Assembly (NCBI GenBank): GCA_024642295.1
Contig: JAHEBK010000091.1
Coordinates: 1-6,901 of the forward strand
Source of the DNA: Flavobacterium sp.
Lineage (GTDB): Bacteria > Bacteroidota > Bacteroidia > Flavobacteriales > Flavobacteriaceae
DNA length: 6,901 nt
Direction of reading: 5' to 3'
How positions within the stretch are numbered: position 1 is the first letter of the stretch; each line of letters opens with the position of its first letter. Shown here piece by piece: positions 1-5,264 of this stretch. The notes beneath the pieces were generated by a model. That model searched no databases. It was not told the DNA's origin and saw nothing but the letters and a program-made list of their open reading frames with translations. The position numbers were made by a program, and so were the translations under genes.

Positions 1-650
1 ATTAATAATTTACCACTTAAAACCTCTCCAATTTCAAGAATGATTTTAAGCACTTCTGTTGCTTGAAAAGTCCCTATTGTATTTGGTAAAACGCCTAATA
101 CGCCAACAGTTTCACAATTAGAAACCGAGTCTAATGTTTCTTTTTCTGGGAATAAACAGCGATAACTGGGTCCATTTTTATAGTTAAAAACAGAAACTTG
201 GCCTTCAAATTTATATATGGAAGCATAGACTACTGGAATTTTTTGATGTACCGAAACATCATTAATGAGGTAACGGAGGGCAATTGTATCCGTACAATCA
301 ACAATGATTTGATAATGGGAAACAATTTCAAAAGCATTGTTTTCGTTAAAAAAAGCATTTACCGCTTGAACTTCAATATCAGGATTTAGTAATTGTATTT
401 TTTCCGCAGCAGTCTGTGCTTTACTTTTTCCACAATCTTGTAAATTGTATAATAACTGACGATGTAAGTTGGTTTCTTCAACAATATCTCCATCAACAAT
501 TCCAATTTTGCCTACTCCTGCAGCGGCTAAATTTTGCAAGACAGGGCACCCTAAACCGCCAGCGCCAATCACTAAAACGCGAGCATCTCGTATTTTTTGT
601 TGTCCGGCTTCACCTATTTCAGTAAGTATTATTTGTCTGTTGTAGCGCAC
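1..650 (-). CDS. moeB: MoeB/ThiF/HesA-family E1-like adenylyltransferase (molybdopterin-synthase sulfurylase type), 3' end missing
   Basis: Cytoplasmic enzyme that adenylates the C-terminal Gly-Gly of a ubiquitin-like sulfur carrier, here most likely the adjacent MoaD. My translation gives about 216 residues with no frameshift before the left edge cuts off the C-terminus. The N-terminus reads VRYNRQIILTEIGEAGQ. The nucleotide-binding GAGGLGC motif lies at about residues 29-35, the NLHRQ motif at 61-65, the catalytic-type Lys in CGKSK at 75, and DCTD at 118-121. A Cys in NCETVGV (179) sits where E. coli MoeB has a Cys after its zinc CxxC. That zinc pair reads SYRC here (162-165), so the first Cys is Ser. 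The only plausible start is GTG at 650-648, because an in-frame TAA lies at 665-663 with no ATG after it. The gene is last in the visible modE-mobA-moaD-moeB run, 34 nt after moaD. ThiF-like partners cannot be excluded, but the MoaD neighbour favours MoeB. Whether a C-terminal rhodanese domain follows is unseen. Confidence 0.9.
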   Translation of the reverse strand, partial: MRYNRQIILTEIGEAGQQKIRDARVLVIGAGGLGCPVLQNLAAAGVGKIGIVDGDIVEETNLHRQLLYNLQDCGKSKAQTAAEKIQLLNPDIEVQAVNAFFNENNAFEIVSHYQIIVDCTDTIALRYLINDVSVHQKIPVVYASIYKFEGQVSVFNYKNGPSYRCLFPEKETLDSVSNCETVGVLGVLPNTIGTFQATEVLKIILEIGEVLSGKLL

Positions 651-684
651 TTTTTTGGAATTTTAAAATTGACGGGTTGTTTTT

Positions 685-927
685 TTAACCTCCTGCAAAC
701 GGGGGCAACAAAGCAATTTCGTCATGATTTTGTATTGAAACATCTGTTCCAGCGATAGCTTGGTTAACTGCTATAGTGTAATTTGTTTTTTTTAAATCAG
801 GATAGTTTGTTTCCATAACCGATTTCAAGAAAGCAACCGTTGTATTGGTTTCTTTAAGGGAAACTTGCTCTTCTTTCTTGTTGGTTATATCGGCAATCAA
901 GCCAAAATATTTTGTATTAATAATCAT
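685..927 (-). CDS. moaD: MoaD, ubiquitin-like small subunit of molybdopterin synthase
   Basis: Sulfur-carrier subunit of molybdopterin synthase. Its C-terminal glycine is adenylated by MoeB and then thiocarboxylated, and with MoaE it puts the dithiolene sulfurs into precursor Z (cPMP). The protein has 80 residues, typical of the family. It begins MIINTKYFGLIAD, has the middle segment YTIAVNQ (50-56), and ends LLPPFAGG with the essential terminal Gly-Gly. I chose the ATG at 927-925 over an upstream in-frame ATG at 984 because the upstream start would add 19 basic residues foreign to the family. This ATG also overlaps the mobA stop in an ATGA arrangement, which indicates translational coupling. 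The downstream neighbour is the MoeB-type activator. MoaE, the catalytic partner, is not in the window and would be expected nearby outside it. Confidence 0.93.
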   Translation of the reverse strand: MIINTKYFGLIADITNKKEEQVSLKETNTTVAFLKSVMETNYPDLKKTNYTIAVNQAIAGTDVSIQNHDEIALLPPFAGG

Positions 928-1493
928 GATTGTAATTTTTCGTATTCTTCGGGTGTATTTATGTTTTGTACTTGTTTGTTCCATTTTGTAGGTACAACCA
1001 ATGTTTGGTGTGACATGTCCTCAATGACTTCACGTAGCTTTAATTGTTTAGCAGCCATATGTTCTCCAAAAACAGTTTTACAGGAGCGATCATATATGCC
1101 AATTAATGGACTTGCTTTGTCTCCTACCTGTACCTGTGTCATCATATAGGAATCCTCATGTTTATTAGCAATCCATTGTAGTAAATCTGATGAAACTAGG
1201 GGAGCGTCTACACTTAAAATGAAATTAAATTTAGTTTTTGAATGTTTTAAAGCAGTATAAATCCCGCCTACTGGTCCTTTCTCTGTTATTATATCTTCAA
1301 TACGAGTGTATCCTAAAAAATCATAGTCAGCGTTTGCAGACACAATTACAATGTTCGTTCCTACTATAGGTTCTAAGGCGTTACAGATATGGCTGATAAA
1401 AGGCTTGTCGTTCAAAGGGAGTAAGCCTTTGTCTCTTCCCATGCGTTGGCTTTTTCCTCCTGCAAGTATGTAAGCTGTAATTTTATTTTCCAT
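924..1493 (-). CDS. mobA: MobA-like molybdenum cofactor nucleotidyltransferase
   Basis: Transfers a nucleotide (GMP from GTP in the E. coli enzyme) to molybdenum-molybdopterin to give the dinucleotide cofactor. It acts in the cytoplasm. The protein has 189 residues, close to the usual length of about 190-200. The N-terminal nucleotide-binding signature LAGGKSQRMGRDK is at 10-22. EKGPVGGIYTAL follows at 71-82, the metal-binding Asp lies in SVDAP (Asp96), and the family's C-terminal NINTPEEY is at 177-184. It starts 15 nt after the ModE-like gene, and its TGA stop overlaps the moaD ATG, so it sits inside a cotranscribed molybdenum-cofactor operon. There is no Shine-Dalgarno sequence before the ATG, as is usual in this phylum. 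Specificity for GTP versus CTP (MobA versus MocA) cannot be fixed by eye. The RMGxDK form and the neighbours favour MobA. Confidence 0.92.
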   Translation of the reverse strand: MENKITAYILAGGKSQRMGRDKGLLPLNDKPFISHICNALEPIVGTNIVIVSANADYDFLGYTRIEDIITEKGPVGGIYTALKHSKTKFNFILSVDAPLVSSDLLQWIANKHEDSYMMTQVQVGDKASPLIGIYDRSCKTVFGEHMAAKQLKLREVIEDMSHQTLVVPTKWNKQVQNINTPEEYEKLQS

Positions 1494-1508
1494 AAGCGCT
1501 ACAGTTTT

Positions 1509-1838
1509 TTATAATTTGTGCTTTTTAAATTCGGTATCCAAAAAAGACCAACAACTTGAATTGATAGCTTCAAAAGCATTGATGAGCGATTGGCCATAGG
1601 GTGTTAAGACAGTGCCGCCGCCTTTAGTGCCGCCTACTTGGGTTTCAATCAAAGGGTGTTTAGATGCTTTGTTGGAAGCGTCGACTAATTTCCATGCTTT
1701 CTGGTAAGATAATTCCATTACTTTAGCAGCTTTGTTTAAGGAGCCTGTTTCAGCAATCAATTTCAGTAATTGAACGCGTCCATCGCTGATGAGAATTCCA
1801 TCGTCAGTTTCAATCCAAATTTTACTTTTTATTTTCAA
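1509..1838 (-). CDS. ModE-type one-domain winged-helix transcriptional regulator
   Basis: Matches the N-terminal DNA-binding domain of ModE, a LysR-like winged helix. Visible are DGRVQLLKLIAETGSLNKAA (19-38), then MELSYQKAWKLVD (41-53) as the recognition region, the Gly-rich wing VGGTKGGG (68-75) and LTPYGQSLI (78-86). At 109 residues it stops there, whereas E. coli ModE has about 260 residues with two further molybdate-binding (Mop/TOBE) domains. It therefore cannot bind molybdate in the classical way. The start codon is TTG at 1838-1836: an in-frame TAA lies only four codons upstream, and the first internal ATG (residue 41) would destroy the helix-turn-helix. It heads the operon, 15 nt before mobA, so it probably regulates molybdenum-cofactor genes or itself. 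Such short ModE-like proteins are common in Bacteroidota. What signal this one reads is unknown. Confidence 0.85.
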   Translation of the reverse strand: MKIKSKIWIETDDGILISDGRVQLLKLIAETGSLNKAAKVMELSYQKAWKLVDASNKASKHPLIETQVGGTKGGGTVLTPYGQSLINAFEAINSSCWSFLDTEFKKHKL

Positions 1839-1867
1839 GGAGTTCTTTTAATAAACGTTATACTTTT

Positions 1868-1876
1868 GCAAATATA
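1868..1876 (-). promoter_or_regulatory. Candidate -7 box for the modE-mobA-moaD-moeB operon
   Basis: On the minus strand this reads TATATTTGC, an exact match to the Bacteroidota -7 consensus TAnnTTTG. It lies about 30 nt upstream of the TTG start, giving a leader of roughly 20-25 nt. I find no TTG/TTTG -33 element at the expected 17-23 nt upstream, so support is the -7 box and its position only. Confidence 0.5.
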
Positions 1877-2013
1877 ACGAAATGATTTTTAGGAAAAAAT
1901 TTGAAAGTGAATTTCTTTTTCTTGTTTTGAATTGAAATTAGTAAAAATAGAGGTCTTGATTTAAGTTTGAAAAATTATTTAAAAATCAACAAGGTTAATT
2001 CATAAATAATTTT

Positions 2014-2022
2014 TACATTTGC
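2014..2022 (+). promoter_or_regulatory. rpsU promoter, -7 box TACATTTGC
   Basis: TACATTTGC fits the Bacteroidota -7 consensus TAnnTTTG and is identical to the box before the tRNA operon at 3600. Transcription should begin near 2027-2030, giving a leader of only about 20-25 nt that still contains the SD. No clear TTG -33 element lies at the usual distance. Confidence 0.65.
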
Positions 2023-2034
2023 GCCCTTAACGAG

Positions 2035-2042
2035 AGGAGGTG
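2035..2042 (+). promoter_or_regulatory. Strong Shine-Dalgarno sequence of rpsU
   Basis: AGGAGGTG is complementary over eight bases to the conserved 16S rRNA 3' tail (CACCUCCU), with 8 nt before the ATG at 2051. It is the only strong SD in the window. mobA, moaD, xer, hpf, tuf, secE and rplK have none, and nusG and rplA have at best short purine runs. In Flavobacterium the anti-SD is sequestered on the ribosome by bS21, bS18 and bS6. An SD on rpsU itself fits the reported feedback in which ribosomes lacking bS21 preferentially translate rpsU. Confidence 0.9.
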
Positions 2043-2050
2043 TCAAAATT

Positions 2051-2245
2051 ATGTTAATTATACCAATTAAAGACGGAGAAAATATCGATAGAGCATTAAA
2101 GCGCTATAAAAGAAAATTTGATAAAACAGGAACTGTTCGTCAATTGAGAGCACGTACTGCTTTTATTAAGCCGTCTGTTAAAAACAGAATGAAATTCCAG
2201 AAAGCTGCTTACATTCAAAACATGAAAGATAGTTTAGAAAGTTAG
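2051..2245 (+). CDS. rpsU: Small ribosomal subunit protein bS21
   Basis: bS21 is a small basic protein on the 30S platform near the 3' end of 16S rRNA. This copy has 64 residues, begins MLIIPIKDGENIDRALKRYK and continues with the conserved RQLRARTAFIKPSVKNRMK section (30-48). Its length and sequence are typical of Bacteroidota bS21. In this phylum bS21 helps bury the anti-Shine-Dalgarno sequence, which explains the general absence of SDs here. The gene has its own promoter box at 2014 and a strong SD at 2035, and is closed by a long terminator hairpin 24 nt after its stop. It therefore looks like a monocistronic, autoregulated unit in front of the recombinase gene. The short acidic end (DSLES) is unremarkable. 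Confidence 0.97.
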   Translation: MLIIPIKDGENIDRALKRYKRKFDKTGTVRQLRARTAFIKPSVKNRMKFQKAAYIQNMKDSLES

Positions 2246-2268
2246 TATTATTTCTTTCCAAAATAAAT

Positions 2269-2315
2269 ACCGTTAGTGGTCAAAGTTTAGTAACTTTGAT
2301 GCTAACGGTTTTTTT
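2269..2315 (+). terminator. Bipartite intrinsic terminator after rpsU, abutting the xer start codon
   Basis: The outer stem pairs ACCGTTAG (2269-2276) with CTAACGGT (2302-2309), 8 bp. After a small internal loop, the inner stem pairs GTCAAAGTT (2279-2287) with AACTTTGAT (2292-2300), 9 bp with one G-U, closing a 4-nt loop. A T tract runs from 2309 to 2315 and the xer ATG begins at 2316. The 3' arm also contains TAACTTTG (2291-2298), a match to the -7 consensus, so a near-leaderless xer promoter inside the hairpin is possible. Confidence 0.88.
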
Positions 2316-3212
2316 ATGGCTACAATTATCGATTTATTTAAGGATTATTTATTGAAGGAGAAGAATTATTCTTTGCATACAGTTGGTGCTTATGAAAATG
2401 ATTTGTTAAGTTTTCAATCTTTTAATGAAGGTAATTTTGGGGAAGAATCAATTGTAAATGCTAATTACGGCCAAATAAGGAGTTGGATTGTTTTTCTCGT
2501 TGATGAAGGTTTGGTGGCGGCTACTGTAAATAGAAAAATAGCTTCCTTAAAAGCTTTTTATAAATTTCTACTCAAAACAAAACAAATAGAGGTGAATCCA
2601 TTGTTGAAGCATAAGTCTTTAAAAGCTTCAAAGGTGCTTCAAATTCCATTTTCTGAAAAAGAAGTAACTCAGGTTATGGCTCAGGTTGAAGGTGTTGATG
2701 GATTTGAGATGTTGCGAAACAAGGCGATAATTAATTTGTTTTATGGAACTGGTATCCGAAGAGCTGAACTAATCGAGTTGAAAGTTGTTGATGTTGATTT
2801 CTCGAATAATACTCTTAAGGTTTTAGGTAAAAGAAATAAAGAAAGGATTGTTCCGTTGCTTCCAATTGTGAAAGAAGAGTTAGTTCGGTATAGTAATGAA
2901 AGAGCTTGTTTGGAAGTAGTTGAAGATATTGATTTCTTTTTTCTAACAAAAAAAGGTTTAAAGTTGAATAATTCGTTTGTTTATAGATTAATAAATTCAT
3001 ACTTTAGTACGGCTTCAGAAAAAGTAAAAAAAAGTCCGCATATCTTGCGACATACATTTGCGACACATTTACTAAATAATGGAGCGGATTTGAATTCAGT
3101 AAAAGAATTATTAGGACATTCTAGTTTGGCTTCGACTCAAGTGTATACGCATAGTAGTTTGTCTGAGCTTAAAAAAGTTTACGAAAAAAGTCATCCTAGA
3201 AATAAAAAATAA
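2316..3212 (+). CDS. Tyrosine recombinase of the XerC/XerD family
   Basis: Site-specific recombinase expected to resolve chromosome dimers at dif, acting with a second Xer protein or alone. At 298 residues it has the same length as E. coli XerC and XerD. Residues 1-95 form the core-binding (SAM-like) domain, including YSLHTVGAYENDL and TVNRKIASLKAFYKF. The catalytic domain follows with every active-site residue visible: Arg148 (TGIRRAEL), Lys172 (GKRNKER), His242 and Arg245 (HILRHTFATHLL), His268 (LLGHSS) and the nucleophile Tyr277 (TQVYTH). The numbering nearly matches E. coli XerD. XerC and XerD cannot be told apart by eye, so no symbol is given. The ATG follows directly on the T tract of the rpsU terminator with no room for an SD, so expression needs readthrough or a promoter inside the hairpin. 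hpf follows 37 nt later, probably in the same transcript. Nothing suggests an integron or mobile-element integrase. Confidence 0.95.
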   Translation: MATIIDLFKDYLLKEKNYSLHTVGAYENDLLSFQSFNEGNFGEESIVNANYGQIRSWIVFLVDEGLVAATVNRKIASLKAFYKFLLKTKQIEVNPLLKHKSLKASKVLQIPFSEKEVTQVMAQVEGVDGFEMLRNKAIINLFYGTGIRRAELIELKVVDVDFSNNTLKVLGKRNKERIVPLLPIVKEELVRYSNERACLEVVEDIDFFFLTKKGLKLNNSFVYRLINSYFSTASEKVKKSPHILRHTFATHLLNNGADLNSVKELLGHSSLASTQVYTHSSLSELKKVYEKSHPRNKK

Positions 3213-3249
3213 TTCGCAATTAAGTTTAACCATTAAATAAGTATTGATT

Positions 3250-3552
3250 ATGAAGGTAAGTATTCACGCAGTCAACTTTAATGTTGACGGAAAGTTAGTT
3301 GGTTTTGTTCAAGAGAGAATGGATAAGTTGGAGAAGTATTATGATAAAGTAGTGTCTTCAGATGTTTATTTGAAAGTCGAGAAAACGAGTGATAAAGAAA
3401 ATAAAATTGTTGAGGTAAAAATAAATGTGCCAGGCGATGGTTTTTTGGTGAAGAAACAGTGTAAAACCTTTGAGGAGGCAGTGGAGCTTTCTGCGGAATC
3501 TTTAGAACGTTTATTGGTGAAAAGGAAAGAAAAAATACGTGCACACGCTTAA
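3250..3552 (+). CDS. hpf: Short ribosome hibernation-promoting factor (HPF/RaiA family)
   Basis: Binds the 30S decoding centre in slow growth or stationary phase and stabilises inactive or dimeric 70S ribosomes. The product has 100 residues, begins MKVSIHAVNFNVDGKLVGFV and has the family's beta-alpha-beta-alpha layout: VSSDVYLKVEK (35-45), IVEVKINVPGDGFLVKK (53-69), TFEEAVELSAESLERLL (73-89), and a basic tail KRKEKIRAHA (91-100). It lacks the C-terminal dimerisation domain of long HPF, so it is the short type. I prefer the ATG at 3250 to a TTG two codons earlier because the family starts at this methionine. It follows the recombinase by 37 nt with no clear promoter between and is closed by the hairpin at 3609-3637. 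Together with rpsU this puts two ribosome-activity proteins on either side of the recombinase gene. Confidence 0.93.
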   Translation: MKVSIHAVNFNVDGKLVGFVQERMDKLEKYYDKVVSSDVYLKVEKTSDKENKIVEVKINVPGDGFLVKKQCKTFEEAVELSAESLERLLVKRKEKIRAHA

Positions 3553-3577
3553 TATAAAATTTTTTTTAAAAAAATGT

Positions 3578-3608
3578 TTTGATTGAGAGATAAAATATAT
3601 ACATTTGC
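3578..3608 (+). promoter_or_regulatory. Promoter of the tRNA-Thr/Tyr/Thr-tuf operon
   Basis: TTTG (3578-3581), an 18-bp spacer and TACATTTGC (3600-3608) match the Bacteroidota -33/-7 consensus in both elements, the best promoter in the window. A run of T then A tracts just upstream (about 3559-3574) could act as an UP-like element. The start site should fall near 3612-3616, inside the 5' arm of the terminator hairpin. Confidence 0.85.
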
Positions 3609-3637
3609 AGTCCGTTAGAAATAGCGGACTTTTTTTA
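3609..3637 (+). terminator. Intrinsic terminator of the xer-hpf transcript, overlapping the tRNA promoter start region
   Basis: AGTCCGTTA (3609-3617) pairs with TAGCGGACT (3622-3630) over 9 bp with one G-U, around a GAAA tetraloop (3618-3621). Eight T residues (3630-3637) follow. It stops transcripts arriving from hpf, 56 nt after that gene. RNA starting at the adjacent promoter would lack part of the 5' arm and should escape. Confidence 0.85.
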
Positions 3638-3645
3638 TTGATACT

Positions 3646-3719
3646 GCCAGCGTAGCTCAGTTGGCTAGAGCAGCTGATTTGTAATCAGCAGGTCGTGGGT
3701 TCGAGTCCCTCCGCCGGCT
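3646..3719 (+). tRNA. tRNA-Thr(UGU)
   Basis: A 74-nt cloverleaf with D stem GCTC/GAGC, anticodon stem GCTGA/TCAGC and loop TTTGTAA, giving anticodon TGT at 3680-3682 (reads ACA). The T loop is TTCGAGT and the discriminator base is U. CCA is not encoded. Two stem positions do not pair: A3649 with C3715 in the acceptor stem, and T3696 with T3710 in the T stem. It is the first gene of the tRNA-tuf operon. The isotype is secure, since the threonine anticodon and the operon position agree. Confidence 0.95.
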
Positions 3720-3780
3720 CTAAAATAGCAGTAATATTGTTTTTGTTTGGTGCAAATTTAATATTGAAAATAAAAAAAGA

Positions 3781-3864
3781 GGGGAGATACTCAAGCGGCC
3801 AACGAGGGCAGACTGTAAATCTGCTGTGTGAACTTCGCAGGTTCGAATCCTGCTCTCCCCACCA
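3781..3864 (+). tRNA. tRNA-Tyr(GUA)
   Basis: A class II tRNA with a long variable arm. The acceptor stem GGGGAGA/TCTCCCC pairs fully. The anticodon arm GCAGA-CTGTAAA-TCTGC gives anticodon GTA at 3815-3817, and the T arm GCAGG-TTCGAAT-CCTGC pairs fully. The discriminator A is at 3861, and CCA (3862-3864) is encoded, unlike in the other tRNAs here. It lies 61 nt after tRNA-Thr(UGU) in the same orientation. Confidence 0.97.
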
Positions 3865-3929
3865 AAAAAAGTTTAAAATATCAAGTTTTAAGTTTGTTAA
3901 AACATGAAACATAAAACTAAAACTTTACC

Positions 3930-4001
3930 GCCGGTGTAGCTCAGGGGTAGAGTGCTTCCTTGGTAAGGAAGAGGTCTCGGGTTCAATTCCCGACATTGGC
4001 T
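3930..4001 (+). tRNA. tRNA-Thr(GGU)
   Basis: A 72-nt cloverleaf. The acceptor stem GCCGGTG/CATTGGC has two G-U pairs. The anticodon arm CTTCC-TTGGTAA-GGAAG gives anticodon GGT at 3962-3964 (reads ACC and ACU), and the T arm TCGGG/CCCGA pairs fully around TTCAATT. The discriminator is U and CCA is not encoded. It is the last tRNA before tuf, 53 nt upstream of the tuf ATG, the same place as thrT before tufB in E. coli. Confidence 0.95.
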
Positions 4002-4054
4002 CAATAAAAAATTTTGAACACTAATAAATTAATAAAGATTAAAATCTAAGTAAA

Positions 4055-5242
4055 ATGGCAAAAGAAACCTTTAATCGTTCGAAACCGCACTTAAATATAG
4101 GTACAATCGGACACGTAGATCACGGAAAAACTACATTAACTGCTGCAATAACTAAAGTGTTATCTGATGCTGGTTACTGTCAAGCAAAATCTTTTGATCA
4201 AATTGATAATGCTCCTGAAGAAAAAGAAAGAGGTATTACAATTAATACATCTCACGTTGAGTATGAAACTGCTAACCGTCACTACGCACACGTTGACTGT
4301 CCAGGTCACGCGGATTACGTAAAAAACATGGTTACTGGTGCTGCTCAAATGGATGGAGCTATCCTTGTAGTAGCTGCAACTGATGGACCAATGCCACAAA
4401 CTCGTGAGCACATCCTTTTAGGACGTCAAGTAGGTATTCCACGTATTGTTGTTTTCATGAACAAAGTGGATATGGTTGATGATGCTGAGTTGTTGGAATT
4501 AGTAGAAATGGAAATTAGAGACTTATTGTCTTTCTATGAGTACGATGGTGATAACTGTCCAGTTATTCAAGGTTCTGCTTTAGGTGGATTGAATAATGAT
4601 GCTGCATGGGTTCCTAAAATTCTTGAATTGATGGAAGCTGTTGATGCTTGGATCGAAGAGCCAGTACGTGACGTAGCTAAACCATTCTTGATGCCAGTTG
4701 AGGACGTATTTACAATTACAGGTCGTGGAACTGTTGCTACAGGTCGTATCGAAACTGGAGTTGCTAACACTGGAGATCCAGTTGAAATCATCGGTATGGG
4801 AGCTGAAAAATTAACTTCTACTATTACTGGAGTTGAGATGTTCCGTAAAATCCTTGATAGAGGAGAAGCTGGAGATAACGTAGGTTTATTGTTAAGAGGT
4901 ATTGATAAAGCTGATATCAAAAGAGGTATGGTTATTATTAAGCCAGGTTCAGTAAAACCACACGCTACTTTCAAAGCTGAGGTATATATCTTGAAAAAAG
5001 AAGAAGGTGGACGTCACACTCCATTCCATAATAACTACCGTCCACAGTTCTACGTACGTACAACTGACGTAACAGGAGTTATTACTTTACCAGAAGGTGT
5101 AGAGATGGTAATGCCAGGTGACAACTTAACAATCAATGTTGCTTTGTTGAGTCCAATCGCAATGAATGTTGGATTACGTTTTGCTATCCGTGAAGGTGGT
5201 AGAACTGTAGGTGCAGGTCAGGTAACTGAGATTGTAGCATAA
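4055..5242 (+). CDS. tuf: Elongation factor Tu
   Basis: GTPase that carries aminoacyl-tRNA to the ribosomal A site. This is a full-length protein of 395 residues. The G domain shows GHVDHGKT (19-26), switch I with [11 protein letters not shown] (55-65), DCPGH with the catalytic His85 (81-85), NKVD (136-139) and SAL (174-176). Beta-barrel domain 2 follows at about 210-300 ([15 protein letters not shown]), then domain 3 from about 300 ([15 protein letters not shown], ending [10 protein letters not shown]). CPVIQG has Cys at 168; I recall Gly there in relatives but am unsure. Compared with its neighbours the gene uses a narrow codon set (CGT, GCT, ACT, GGT and GGA), as expected for one of the most highly expressed genes. 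There is no SD. It is transcribed with the three upstream tRNAs, and a strong UUCG-capped hairpin lies 22 nt after its stop. Whether a second tuf copy exists elsewhere is unknown. Confidence 0.99.
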   Translation: MAKETFNRSKPHLNIGTIGHVDHGKTTLTAAITKVLSDAGYCQAKSFDQIDNAPEEKERGITINTSHVEYETANRHYAHVDCPGHADYVKNMVTGAAQMDGAILVVAATDGPMPQTREHILLGRQVGIPRIVVFMNKVDMVDDAELLELVEMEIRDLLSFYEYDGDNCPVIQGSALGGLNNDAAWVPKILELMEAVDAWIEEPVRDVAKPFLMPVEDVFTITGRGTVATGRIETGVANTGDPVEIIGMGAEKLTSTITGVEMFRKILDRGEAGDNVGLLLRGIDKADIKRGMVIIKPGSVKPHATFKAEVYILKKEEGGRHTPFHNNYRPQFYVRTTDVTGVITLPEGVEMVMPGDNLTINVALLSPIAMNVGLRFAIREGGRTVGAGQVTEIVA

Positions 5243-5264
5243 TTCATTAATAATAAATTTATAG

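Larger units (their letters stand above)
1839..2050. other. Divergent AT-rich intergenic region between the molybdenum-cofactor operon and rpsU
   Basis: No ORF or RNA gene is recognisable in this 212-bp gap. It holds the candidate leftward -7 box (1868-1876), which shares two bases with an oppositely oriented match TACTTTTGC (1861-1869), and the rpsU -7 box and SD near its right end. The stretch 1880-2010 is A/T rich with no further motif that I can name. Confidence 0.7.

Noticed and set aside
198..625. Plus-strand reading frames opposite the MoeB-like gene (63 and 69 residues)
   Set aside because: They lie entirely over a well-conserved minus-strand enzyme frame and resemble no protein family.
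928..984. Upstream ATG extending MoaD to 99 residues
   Set aside because: The added segment is basic, unlike the family, and lies inside the mobA end. The ATGA overlap start gives a standard 80-residue MoaD.
2316..3212. The recombinase as an integrase of a mobile element or integron
   Set aside because: The length, the fully conserved Xer active site and the housekeeping neighbours point to chromosomal XerC/D. There are no attachment-site repeats, cargo genes or integron insert.
3742..3766. Possible promoter between tRNA-Thr and tRNA-Tyr (TTTG and TAATATTG)
   Set aside because: The -7 candidate has a mismatch and the spacing is about 13 nt, too short for the known consensus.
3685..3912. Short frames on both strands across the tRNA genes
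   Set aside because: The sequence is tRNA and spacer. Conceptual peptides containing phrases like GEQDSNLRSSHSR are the well-known artefact of translating tRNA genes.
4160..4974. Minus-strand frames of 83 and 135 residues inside tuf
   Set aside because: These are mirror frames of a highly conserved, codon-biased gene. They have no promoter and no recognisable protein motif.
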